A DNA stretch of 33,927 nucleotides from Nitrospirota bacterium (GTDB lineage: Bacteria; Nitrospirota; Thermodesulfovibrionia; Thermodesulfovibrionales; Dissulfurispiraceae). Made by a program: the position numbers and the translations under genes. The stretch spans positions 1 to 33,927 of the forward strand of contig JAMCVZ010000017.1 in assembly GCA_023476565.1 (NCBI GenBank), written 5' to 3'. A model generated the notes under the pieces. The model worked only from the letters and a program-made list of their open reading frames with translations. It searched no databases and was not told where the DNA came from. The stretch's first letter is position 1, and each line of letters begins with the position of its first letter. Positions 8,735 to 16,056 of the stretch are shown here, in pieces.

Positions 8735-10141
8735 ATGGGTCACGGTATGGAATCCAATGACAGGATAGATTTCTTTATTGGCTCTGAATTGCGGCTCGAG
8801 GCCATACTGAGCGCTCCCGATACAGCGCCCTTGCTAAAAGCTGTGGTTAAAGCCGGCGCCGAGTTTGCCTCTGTCGCCGATGAAAAAGGCCGCTTCCTCT
8901 GGACTGAAGGGGTTGTCCACAATCCTGAAGAACTGCAATCCCATACAGTCAAGAGGCTGGAGAAAGGAATCTTAAAAAAACCGGAGCCGTTGAAAAATTC
9001 CTGCTGTGATAAAGCAACCTGCCTTTTAGCCCCGCTCCTCCACGAGGGTGAGCCCATCGGGTTTCTTCTTGTCTATATTCTTGACATGCCGCATGAATCA
9101 TTTCTCTCAGGCCTTGTGGAAATTGCCCTGATGAGCCTCAATATTACGATAAAAAACAACGTCAAGCGCATACTTACTACGGAGCTGCACACAACAGTCG
9201 TCAACCGATCTTACGAGGAACTCCTCGGGATTAACAAGCAATTATCCGCTTCCGAGAGGAAATATAAAGAGCTGGCTGAGACCCTTGAAAAAAAGGTTGA
9301 GGAGAGGACTGCTGAGCTGAAAATTGCCCACACGAGACTTTTACAGCAGGAGAAGATGGCATCGATCGGGCAATTGGCTGCGGGCATTGCCCATGAAATC
9401 AACAATCCTATCGGATTCATTTACAGCAATCTCAACACCTTCAGGAGATATGCCGGCAACCTGGGGAAAATGCTTGAATTCTATCGCTCGTGTGTTAGGG
9501 GGCTGCCCGGGGGGGAACCCTTGCTCAAACAATCGGAGGCGCTTTACAGGAGCTTGAAGATCGATTTTATCATGAGCGATATAAACGATCTCGTGCAGCA
9601 GAGTATGGACGGTTCAGAACGGATAAGAAACATTGTGGCAGACTTAAAGGGCTTTTCGCATATAGATGAAACCGCCGGGGGGGAAATAGATATCAATGCA
9701 GAACTCGACAAGACCATCAGCGTCCTTGCGCATGAGGTCACGAATAAAGCGGCGAATATCATAAAGGACTACGGCCGGCTGCCGGCCTTCTATGGGAACC
9801 CGGATCTTATCTGCCAGGTCTTTTTAAACATCATCCTGAACGCCCTTCAGTCAAAGGACGATAACCCGACAATAAACATAAAGACAATGCGCAGCGGCAA
9901 TGCAATCACTATTTCCGTTGCCGACAACGGGAGGGGAATTCCTGATGACGTCCAGGGCCGCATTTTCGAGCCGTTCTTTACTACAAAGGATGTGGGCAAG
10001 GGCATGGGGATGGGGCTTCCTGTTTCTTATGATATTATAACTGCCCACGGGGGCAGCATCGAAGTGCAGAGCCAGGTCGGGAAGGGCTCGATCTTTATAA
10101 TCACACTGCCGTTGGGCAATAGCGGGCAATTGCGCTGTTAA
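8735..10141 (+). CDS. Soluble histidine kinase with GAF-like sensor
   Basis: 468 residues with no membrane segment. The N-terminal 150 residues ([20 protein letters not shown], then [17 protein letters not shown]) resemble a GAF-type sensor, and include a Cys-rich NSCCDKATC stretch. A coiled coil (about 165-205, [11 protein letters not shown]) leads to the H-box [14 protein letters not shown] with His220 and a HATPase domain with DNGRGIP and GKGMGMGLP. The G2 box carries Met where Thr or Leu is usual. The start at 8735 is chosen for GAGGAG six bases upstream; Met5 is an alternative. The H-box neighbourhood is closely related to the two upstream kinases. Confidence 0.88.
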   Translation: MGHGMESNDRIDFFIGSELRLEAILSAPDTAPLLKAVVKAGAEFASVADEKGRFLWTEGVVHNPEELQSHTVKRLEKGILKKPEPLKNSCCDKATCLLAPLLHEGEPIGFLLVYILDMPHESFLSGLVEIALMSLNITIKNNVKRILTTELHTTVVNRSYEELLGINKQLSASERKYKELAETLEKKVEERTAELKIAHTRLLQQEKMASIGQLAAGIAHEINNPIGFIYSNLNTFRRYAGNLGKMLEFYRSCVRGLPGGEPLLKQSEALYRSLKIDFIMSDINDLVQQSMDGSERIRNIVADLKGFSHIDETAGGEIDINAELDKTISVLAHEVTNKAANIIKDYGRLPAFYGNPDLICQVFLNIILNALQSKDDNPTINIKTMRSGNAITISVADNGRGIPDDVQGRIFEPFFTTKDVGKGMGMGLPVSYDIITAHGGSIEVQSQVGKGSIFIITLPLGNSGQLRC

Positions 10142-10175
10142 GCGGTCAGGCTGTCGAACAGTTGACCGCCAGCTT
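10142..10175 (+). other. Hairpin directly after a kinase stop codon
   Basis: GCGGTCA (10142-10148) pairs perfectly with TGACCGC (10163-10169). An inner CTGT/ACAG stem closes a CGA loop. No T-run follows, so it is either a palindromic repeat or an intra-operon RNA stabiliser or attenuator, not a classical terminator. Confidence 0.6.
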
Positions 10176-10197
10176 AATTACTCGGCAAGGAGAGTAA

Positions 10198-11892
10198 ATG
10201 TCAAAATATGCCGACATCTTCAAGGCGGTAAGAAAAGATACAGCCGGAGATGAAATGGGAACTCACGAACTGCCGGGCTCCGGGGCCGACAGCAGGTTTA
10301 CTCTCCTCTTCATCGACGATGAGGAAAATGTTCTTCATGCCCTCAAACGCATCTTCCTTGAGGAGAACTATGAAATATTGACTGCGCAGTCAGGTGCAGA
10401 CGCCCTCAAGGTCATGGAAAGCACTGTGGTCCATCTGGTAATTTCAGATCATAAAATGCCGGGCATGCCCGGCTCCGAACTGCTCAAGGCCATAAAGGCC
10501 GGATGGCCTGAAACCATCAGGATTATGCTTACCGGCCATGCGGATATTCAGGCGATCATGGGGGCGGTTAACGAGGGTGCAGTCTATAAGTTCATCACCA
10601 AGCCGTGGAATGATGAGGACCTGCGCTTGACCGTAAGCATCGCCCTTCAGCAATATGCGCTCATTCAGGAAAACAAAAAACTCAAAGACCTTGCAAAACA
10701 GCAGCAGATAAAAATTAAAAATTATTCCAATCTATTCGATGAATACAGAGGCATTCTGGGGAACGTCCTCATAAAAGCCGGCATAATCACAAATGAGCAA
10801 TTCAACAGGGCTCAAAAAGAAAAACAGCCTGATGAGTTCATCGGCGATGCTATCGTACGTCTCGGGTTTGCCGCTGAATCAAAAATAGTCCAGACGCTTC
10901 AGAAGCATCAAAACCTCGATTCCATAGATCTTAAAGAGGTGCAGATAAACTCGAATATAGCCAAATTTCTTCCCCGGGAACTCTGCGAAAAAAACAGGCT
11001 GCTCCCCATAAAACTCGAGGGCAAAAACCTGACAATCGCCATGGCGGACCCCTCCGATATCCTGAAAATAGATAATATCTGCATGCTCACAGGGTTCAAG
11101 GTCATGCCGGTGGTTGCAGGGTCCTCCGAAATCATGGCCCAGCTTAGAAAGATATACGGGGGCAAGGGCGAGAGCGAGTCGGCACGCGAGCTCGATGATA
11201 CCCTGGCGCTTGAACCGATAGAGGAAATAGACATAGTCTTAGAGGATGAGGAGACGGATGCCGATATCCAGGAACTGATCAGTTCCTCAGGCATTCCCCC
11301 GATTGTAAGGATTGTAAATGCGATCATACTGGAGGCGCTGCGCTATCAGGCAAGCGATATCCATATTGAACCGAAGACCAAGTATACCATCATCAGATAC
11401 AGGATCGACGGGATGCTCCATACAAAGATCAAGATACCTTCAAACCTGCATCCTGCTACGATATCGAGAATAAAAATACTCGCAAAAATGGACATCTCCG
11501 AACGCCGCAAGCCCCAGGACGGAAGAATCACCATGAAAACAGGCATCAGAATCGTTGATGTGAGGGTATCAACCATGCCGACCATAAACGGAGAAAAGGT
11601 GGTCATGAGGATACTGGACAAGAACGCCTCCATCAAGCAAATCTCGGAACTGGGAGTGCTCAGCAATGACCTGAAAAAACTTGGAATTATCATCAAGAAA
11701 CCTCAGGGAATCCTGATATCGACAGGCCCCACCGGCAGCGGCAAGACGACGATGCTGTATTCCATCCTCTACGAGATGCTCAAATCAACCAAAAATTATG
11801 AGACAATCGAAGATCCGGTGGAATATTTCCTTGAAGATGCCAACCAGGTTTACGTGAAAGAGCGCATAGGCCTCTCCTTTGCGTCCTCCTGA
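10198..11892 (+). CDS. REC-PilB/GspE-type ATPase, prematurely stopped by duplication
   Basis: 564 residues as it stands. The receiver (about 33-150) has Asp84 in ISDHKMPG and TKPWND. A GspE/MshE-type N-domain (about 180-330, GNVLIKAGIITNEQF and RLGFAAESKIVQTL) may bind c-di-GMP in relatives. The T2SSE ATPase begins with IVRIVNAIILEAL..ASDIHIEP and Walker A GPTGSGKTT. The frame then meets the 11886/11887 duplication junction and stops after ...FASS, losing Walker B and the His box. Skipping the second repeat copy (joining 11886 to 12714) gives a continuous 808-residue REC-PilB ATPase. A good AAGGAG site precedes ATG 10198. Secretion ATPases of this family drive pilus extension or type II secretion. 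Confidence 0.85.
   Translation: MSKYADIFKAVRKDTAGDEMGTHELPGSGADSRFTLLFIDDEENVLHALKRIFLEENYEILTAQSGADALKVMESTVVHLVISDHKMPGMPGSELLKAIKAGWPETIRIMLTGHADIQAIMGAVNEGAVYKFITKPWNDEDLRLTVSIALQQYALIQENKKLKDLAKQQQIKIKNYSNLFDEYRGILGNVLIKAGIITNEQFNRAQKEKQPDEFIGDAIVRLGFAAESKIVQTLQKHQNLDSIDLKEVQINSNIAKFLPRELCEKNRLLPIKLEGKNLTIAMADPSDILKIDNICMLTGFKVMPVVAGSSEIMAQLRKIYGGKGESESARELDDTLALEPIEEIDIVLEDEETDADIQELISSSGIPPIVRIVNAIILEALRYQASDIHIEPKTKYTIIRYRIDGMLHTKIKIPSNLHPATISRIKILAKMDISERRKPQDGRITMKTGIRIVDVRVSTMPTINGEKVVMRILDKNASIKQISELGVLSNDLKKLGIIIKKPQGILISTGPTGSGKTTMLYSILYEMLKSTKNYETIEDPVEYFLEDANQVYVKERIGLSFASS
11060..11886 (+). repeat. 827-bp exact tandem duplication, copy 1
   Basis: Identical to 11887-12713 as far as I can compare. 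The junction reads GCGTCC followed by TCCTGAAA, where the single-copy order would be GCGTCC followed by GTATTA. 827 is not a multiple of three, so the downstream frame shifts. Confidence 0.95.
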
Positions 11893-12713
11893 AAATAGAT
11901 AATATCTGCATGCTCACAGGGTTCAAGGTCATGCCGGTGGTTGCAGGGTCCTCCGAAATCATGGCCCAGCTTAGAAAGATATACGGGGGCAAGGGCGAGA
12001 GCGAGTCGGCACGCGAGCTCGATGATACCCTGGCGCTTGAACCGATAGAGGAAATAGACATAGTCTTAGAGGATGAGGAGACGGATGCCGATATCCAGGA
12101 ACTGATCAGTTCCTCAGGCATTCCCCCGATTGTAAGGATTGTAAATGCGATCATACTGGAGGCGCTGCGCTATCAGGCAAGCGATATCCATATTGAACCG
12201 AAGACCAAGTATACCATCATCAGATACAGGATCGACGGGATGCTCCATACAAAGATCAAGATACCTTCAAACCTGCATCCTGCTACGATATCGAGAATAA
12301 AAATACTCGCAAAAATGGACATCTCCGAACGCCGCAAGCCCCAGGACGGAAGAATCACCATGAAAACAGGCATCAGAATCGTTGATGTGAGGGTATCAAC
12401 CATGCCGACCATAAACGGAGAAAAGGTGGTCATGAGGATACTGGACAAGAACGCCTCCATCAAGCAAATCTCGGAACTGGGAGTGCTCAGCAATGACCTG
12501 AAAAAACTTGGAATTATCATCAAGAAACCTCAGGGAATCCTGATATCGACAGGCCCCACCGGCAGCGGCAAGACGACGATGCTGTATTCCATCCTCTACG
12601 AGATGCTCAAATCAACCAAAAATTATGAGACAATCGAAGATCCGGTGGAATATTTCCTTGAAGATGCCAACCAGGTTTACGTGAAAGAGCGCATAGGCCT
12701 CTCCTTTGCGTCC
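11887..12713 (+). repeat. 827-bp exact tandem duplication, copy 2
   Basis: Second head-to-tail copy; offset 827 bp from copy 1. After its end at 12713 the gene continues with unique sequence encoding the rest of the ATPase. Confidence 0.95.
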
Positions 12714-13451
12714 GTATTAAGAGCAACGCTTCGCCAGGACCCTGATGTGATTCTTGTAGGCGAGATCCGTGATTCTGAGACAGCGGATGTGGCTTTTAAA
12801 GCCGCCCTTACGGGCCACATGGTCCTGACAAGCCTCCATACAAATAACACGGTGGCAACCATCACCCGTCTCATCGACATCGGCGTAAAGCCGTACCTTA
12901 TTTCATCGGCTATTGAAGGGATAATAGCCCAAAGATTAGTGCGCAAGACATGCCATTATTGCAAGACCACAGCAGTTCCTGACGAGAGCATTCTCAGCCT
13001 CCTTAAAATACCGAAAAACACCTTTGGAGAGGTGGCGGCCGGGAAGGGCTGCAGCAAGTGCAATAATACAGGATACCTCGGGCGGATCGGCCTGTTCGAG
13101 GTATTCATTATAAATGATGAATTCCGCCATCTTATAAACAGCGACTACAAGGAATCCGAACTTATGAATCTAGCAAGGGCCGGCGGCATGAAAACATTAA
13201 TAGACGACGGCATAGAGAAAGTGAAGTCGGGCATTACCACTCTTGACGAGTTATTAAGGGTAATCGGCCCCCCGACAAGATACGAAAGGGAATGCGAGAA
13301 TTGCGGCAATATAATCGATATGACATTTTTATTTTGCCCCTATTGCGGCATGTTTAAACATAATATATGCGCCAATTGCAAAATGCCCCTTGAAGAGGAA
13401 TGGAATATGTGCCCGTTCTGCGGAGCACATAGAGAAGTGGGCATTAAATAA
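11910..13451 (+). CDS. PilB/GspE-type ATPase part with C-terminal zinc ribbons
   Basis: 513 codons from an internal ATG without a visible ribosome-binding site, so independent translation is doubtful. This is probably the 3' part of the disrupted REC-PilB gene. It holds Walker A GPTGSGKTT, Asp box/Walker B DPDVILVGEIRD, His box TGHMVLTSLHTNN, and the usual four-Cys zinc site (CHYC and CSKC, followed by GYLGRIGLFEVF). After the normal family end it adds about 55 residues with CENC, CPYC, CANC and CPFC pairs, that is, two zinc ribbons. GspE/PilB proteins normally lack this tail. Removing the duplicated copy restores one continuous gene from 10198. Confidence 0.8.
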   Translation: MLTGFKVMPVVAGSSEIMAQLRKIYGGKGESESARELDDTLALEPIEEIDIVLEDEETDADIQELISSSGIPPIVRIVNAIILEALRYQASDIHIEPKTKYTIIRYRIDGMLHTKIKIPSNLHPATISRIKILAKMDISERRKPQDGRITMKTGIRIVDVRVSTMPTINGEKVVMRILDKNASIKQISELGVLSNDLKKLGIIIKKPQGILISTGPTGSGKTTMLYSILYEMLKSTKNYETIEDPVEYFLEDANQVYVKERIGLSFASVLRATLRQDPDVILVGEIRDSETADVAFKAALTGHMVLTSLHTNNTVATITRLIDIGVKPYLISSAIEGIIAQRLVRKTCHYCKTTAVPDESILSLLKIPKNTFGEVAAGKGCSKCNNTGYLGRIGLFEVFIINDEFRHLINSDYKESELMNLARAGGMKTLIDDGIEKVKSGITTLDELLRVIGPPTRYERECENCGNIIDMTFLFCPYCGMFKHNICANCKMPLEEEWNMCPFCGAHREVGIK

Positions 13452-13479
13452 CCATTGTTTGTGACACGGGGAGGTAGCG

Positions 13480-14040
13480 ATGGCCGAAGACAGCATACTG
13501 ATAGTAGATGATGAGCCGAACGTAATTGCCGCCATAAAAAGAATTTTTATACATGAGCCCTATGAGATATTCTCCGGCGGGAGCGCATCGGAAGGCATGG
13601 AAGTCCTCAGGACTCATCCCGTCAAAGTGGTTATATCCGACGAAAGAATGCCGGGAATAACAGGCTCCGAATTCCTGTCAAGAGTGCGTCGTGACTTCCC
13701 GGGTGCAATAAGGATCATGTTGACAGGCCATGCCAGCATAACCACCGCCATGAAAGCGGTAAACGAGGGCGAAATATACAGGTTCCTTACAAAGCCCTGG
13801 GATGATATCGAGCTCAGACTTACTGTACAGACCGCACTTGACAAGTACAACCTGGAAGAGGAGAACAGGAGACTCTTGAAAATAGTCAGACAGCAGGCAT
13901 TAAATCTGAAATTGATCGAGAGGCAATTCCCGGGCATTACAAAACTCGACCGTAGTGAAGACGGCAAGATCACGCTGCCGGACATATCGGAGGATGAGAT
14001 GTCGGAGATCATTGCCCAATGCGAGCGGGATTATATCTGA
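13480..14040 (+). CDS. Receiver protein with short helical tail
   Basis: 186 residues. The receiver (about 5-120) has VDDE, phospho-acceptor Asp54 in ISDERMPG and TKPWDD, the same RpfG-like subfamily as the RECs upstream. The tail (125-186) is helical and acidic with no recognisable output domain. It could be a phosphate sink, a shuttle in the relay, or a protein-binding switch for the ATPase encoded just before it. A GGGGAGGT ribosome-binding site precedes the start by a short spacer, and a 28-bp gap separates it from the ATPase gene, so it is the last gene of the island. Confidence 0.85.
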   Translation: MAEDSILIVDDEPNVIAAIKRIFIHEPYEIFSGGSASEGMEVLRTHPVKVVISDERMPGITGSEFLSRVRRDFPGAIRIMLTGHASITTAMKAVNEGEIYRFLTKPWDDIELRLTVQTALDKYNLEEENRRLLKIVRQQALNLKLIERQFPGITKLDRSEDGKITLPDISEDEMSEIIAQCERDYI

Positions 14041-14042
14041 TG

Positions 14043-14071
14043 TTGACAAAAAATTCAACTTTAGGTATTCT
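14043..14071 (+). promoter_or_regulatory. Sigma70-type promoter for rho
   Basis: TTGACA (14043-14048), a 17-bp spacer and TATTCT (14066-14071) form a near-consensus housekeeping promoter starting 2 bp after the end of the signalling island. Transcription would start near 14078, giving a leader of about 220 nt before the rho start codon. Confidence 0.75.
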
Positions 14072-14081
14072 AATAAAAGGA

Positions 14082-14179
14082 TTTAGCCCCTTTCACCTTC
14101 GGGCAAAAATAATTCTTTCTAAAGGGCTTAAAAGCAATATCCTCAAAGCATTCTAAATATCCCCCCTGAATCAGGGATA
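14082..14179 (+). promoter_or_regulatory. Structured rho leader, two hairpins
   Basis: TTTAGCCCCTTT (14082-14093) can pair with AAAGGGCTTAAA (14121-14132). A second hairpin uses TATCCC (14158-14163) and GGGATA (14174-14179) with inner TGA/TCA. Rho is autoregulated by leader attenuation in Escherichia coli; a similar role here is inference. Confidence 0.4.
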
Positions 14180-14297
14180 CGCCATAGAGAGACAAATAAT
14201 AAAGGCAACAGCCAGATAAAAATGAATCCCACGGCTTTTAGTGCAGCTATAAAGCTTTAAACTATCTATCATGAAAACCCAGAGAGGAAAAAAGAGC

Positions 14298-15560
14298 ATG
14301 GAAAATTACATTTCAATTTCAGAATTGAAAGAAAAAACCATCGACGAGCTTGCCCATTTCGCTAAAGAACTGAATGTCGATGGCGCGACCGGCATGAGAA
14401 AGCAGGACCTTATATTCGCCATCCTTCAGGCGCAGGCGGAAAAGGCCGGCAGTGTCTATGGGGCCGGTGTTTTAGAGATTCTCCCCGACGGCTTCGGATT
14501 TCTGCGTTCTCCGGATTACAGCTACCTGCCGAGCCCGGATGATATATACGTGTCACCATCGCAAATCAGGCGCTTTACGCTCAGGACGGGTGATTATGTC
14601 TCAGGACAGATACGGCCCCCGAAGGAGAATGAAAGGTACTTCGCCCTTCTGAAAGTCGAAAGCATAAACAATGAGTCCCCGGAGCACAATGTAAGCCGCC
14701 CGCTGTTCGATAACCTTACCCCTTATTATCCTACGGAAAAGATAAACCTCGAATATGAGGGGGGTGATTACTCCATGAGGGTCATGGACCTCTCAACTCC
14801 CATAGGAAAAGGGCAGCGCGGCCTGGTTGTGGCGGCGCCGAGGACCGGCAAAACAATGCTCCTCCAGTCGATTGCGAAGGCCATCAAGAAAAACCATAAG
14901 GAGATACACCTTATAATACTGCTCATCGATGAAAGGCCTGAAGAGGTCACCGACTGGAAAAGACAGGTGAGCACCGCTGAGATCATAAGCTCTACATTCG
15001 ATGAGCCCCCGCAGAGGCACTGTCAGGTTTCCGAGATGGTTATTGAAAGGGCAAAGCGCCAGGTGGAGGCAAAAAAAGATGTCGTGATTCTCCTCGACAG
15101 CATAACCAGGCTGGCGAGGGCTTATAACACGATAACGCCCACCAGCGGAAAAGTGCTGTCAGGCGGACTGGATGCCAACGCCCTTCAGAGGCCCAAGAGA
15201 TTCTTCGGCACAGCACGAAGCATCGAAGAGGGAGGCAGTCTCACCATACTCGCAACAGCGCTCGTAGATACCGGCAGCAGAATGGATGACGTCATTTTCG
15301 AGGAGTTTAAAGGAACGGGCAACATGGAGCTCCACCTCGACCGGAAGCTCGTTGACAAGAGGATATTCCCGAGCATCGACATCAACTCTTCAGGGACCAG
15401 AAAAGAGGAGCTTCTTGTCGATAAGGACGTCCTGAACAAGATGTGGATACTCAGAAAAGTCCTGAATCCTTTGAGCACCGTGGAAAGCGTGGAGTTCCTG
15501 CTCAGCAAGCTCAAAGGGACAAAGAGCAACAGAGAATTCCTGGAGATGATGAATAAATAA
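14298..15560 (+). CDS. rho: Transcription termination factor Rho
   Basis: 420 residues from ATG 14298. Domain order: N-terminal helical [17 protein letters not shown] with [12 protein letters not shown]; the cold-shock RNA-binding domain with [20 protein letters not shown] and [13 protein letters not shown]; then the RecA-like helicase with Walker [26 protein letters not shown]-type motif and Walker [18 protein letters not shown]. Rho is the hexameric RNA-dependent helicase that ends transcription. ATG 14298 is preferred to 14271 because GAGAGG lies upstream and family members start just before the LKEKTIDEL block. No insertion domain is present. It has its own promoter and long leader. Confidence 0.98.
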   Translation: MENYISISELKEKTIDELAHFAKELNVDGATGMRKQDLIFAILQAQAEKAGSVYGAGVLEILPDGFGFLRSPDYSYLPSPDDIYVSPSQIRRFTLRTGDYVSGQIRPPKENERYFALLKVESINNESPEHNVSRPLFDNLTPYYPTEKINLEYEGGDYSMRVMDLSTPIGKGQRGLVVAAPRTGKTMLLQSIAKAIKKNHKEIHLIILLIDERPEEVTDWKRQVSTAEIISSTFDEPPQRHCQVSEMVIERAKRQVEAKKDVVILLDSITRLARAYNTITPTSGKVLSGGLDANALQRPKRFFGTARSIEEGGSLTILATALVDTGSRMDDVIFEEFKGTGNMELHLDRKLVDKRIFPSIDINSSGTRKEELLVDKDVLNKMWILRKVLNPLSTVESVEFLLSKLKGTKSNREFLEMMNK

Positions 15561-15564
15561 CAAC

Positions 15565-15655
15565 CGTCGCCGGTCTACGGTCAGCAGTCAACAGTCTTTC
15601 TCATCGAAGCCGATTCGCATATGCAAAGCCTGACTGCCGACCGCCGGCCGGCGAC
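15565..15655. repeat. Heptamer-built palindromic element (GGTCAGC type)
   Basis: The left arm runs in 7-bp steps GGTCTAC, GGTCAGC, AGTCAAC from 15572. The right arm is GCCTGAC, TGCCGAC, CGCCGGC, CGGCGAC (15628-15655). The outer 25 bp of each arm are largely complementary. It sits between rho and the thioesterase gene and could act as a transcript-end structure. Same architecture as the other heptamer elements in the window. Confidence 0.6.
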
Positions 15656-15666
15656 TAAGGACCGAT

Positions 15667-16056
15667 TTGCTTCTTGAGGACAACAAGTACTGCTTTGTAT
15701 GCGGCAAAAGCAACCCGTATGGATTAAAGCTGTCTTTCAGCTACGCAGACGGGAAGATATCATCCGAATTCACCCCCGCCCCAATGCATCAGGGATACAA
15801 GGATATAACCCACGGCGGGATAATAGCGTCCATTCTCGACGAGGCGATGATACAGGCTGCCCTGTCGGAAGGGATAACGCCTGTTACCGCGGAAATAAAC
15901 GTGAGGTTCAGGAAACCCCTGGCAATGGACAGGAAGACAGTTGTAGAAGCGGAAATAACGAAGAAGGGATCCAGGCTTCTGGAGGCGCGCTCGCGGCTCT
16001 TGGACTCCGCTGACGGCGCCGTCATAGCCGAGGCAAACGCCAAGCTCATACGATGA
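15667..16056 (+). CDS. Hotdog-fold thioesterase (PaaI/YigI type)
   Basis: 129 residues from TTG with AAGGA five bases upstream. Motifs YCFVCGKSNPYGLKL, then HQGYKDITHGGIIASILDEAM and VTAEINVRFRKPL, are those of single-domain PaaI-like acyl-CoA thioesterases. The HGGIIASILDEA helix carries the usual active-site region with the acidic residue in LDE. The substrate cannot be read from sequence. Its stop overlaps the start of the sensor kinase by 4 bp, so it is cotranscribed and probably co-translated with that kinase, an unusual pairing. Confidence 0.85.
   Translation: MLLEDNKYCFVCGKSNPYGLKLSFSYADGKISSEFTPAPMHQGYKDITHGGIIASILDEAMIQAALSEGITPVTAEINVRFRKPLAMDRKTVVEAEITKKGSRLLEARSRLLDSADGAVIAEANAKLIR

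Noticed and set aside
10142-10175. Hairpin as a rho-independent terminator
   Set aside because: No T-run follows and the next gene has the same orientation with related function, so a full stop of transcription is unlikely.
11910-13451. A genuine second secretion ATPase gene next to the first
   Set aside because: Its first 800 bp are an exact copy of the preceding gene and its start lacks a ribosome-binding site; duplication of one gene is simpler.
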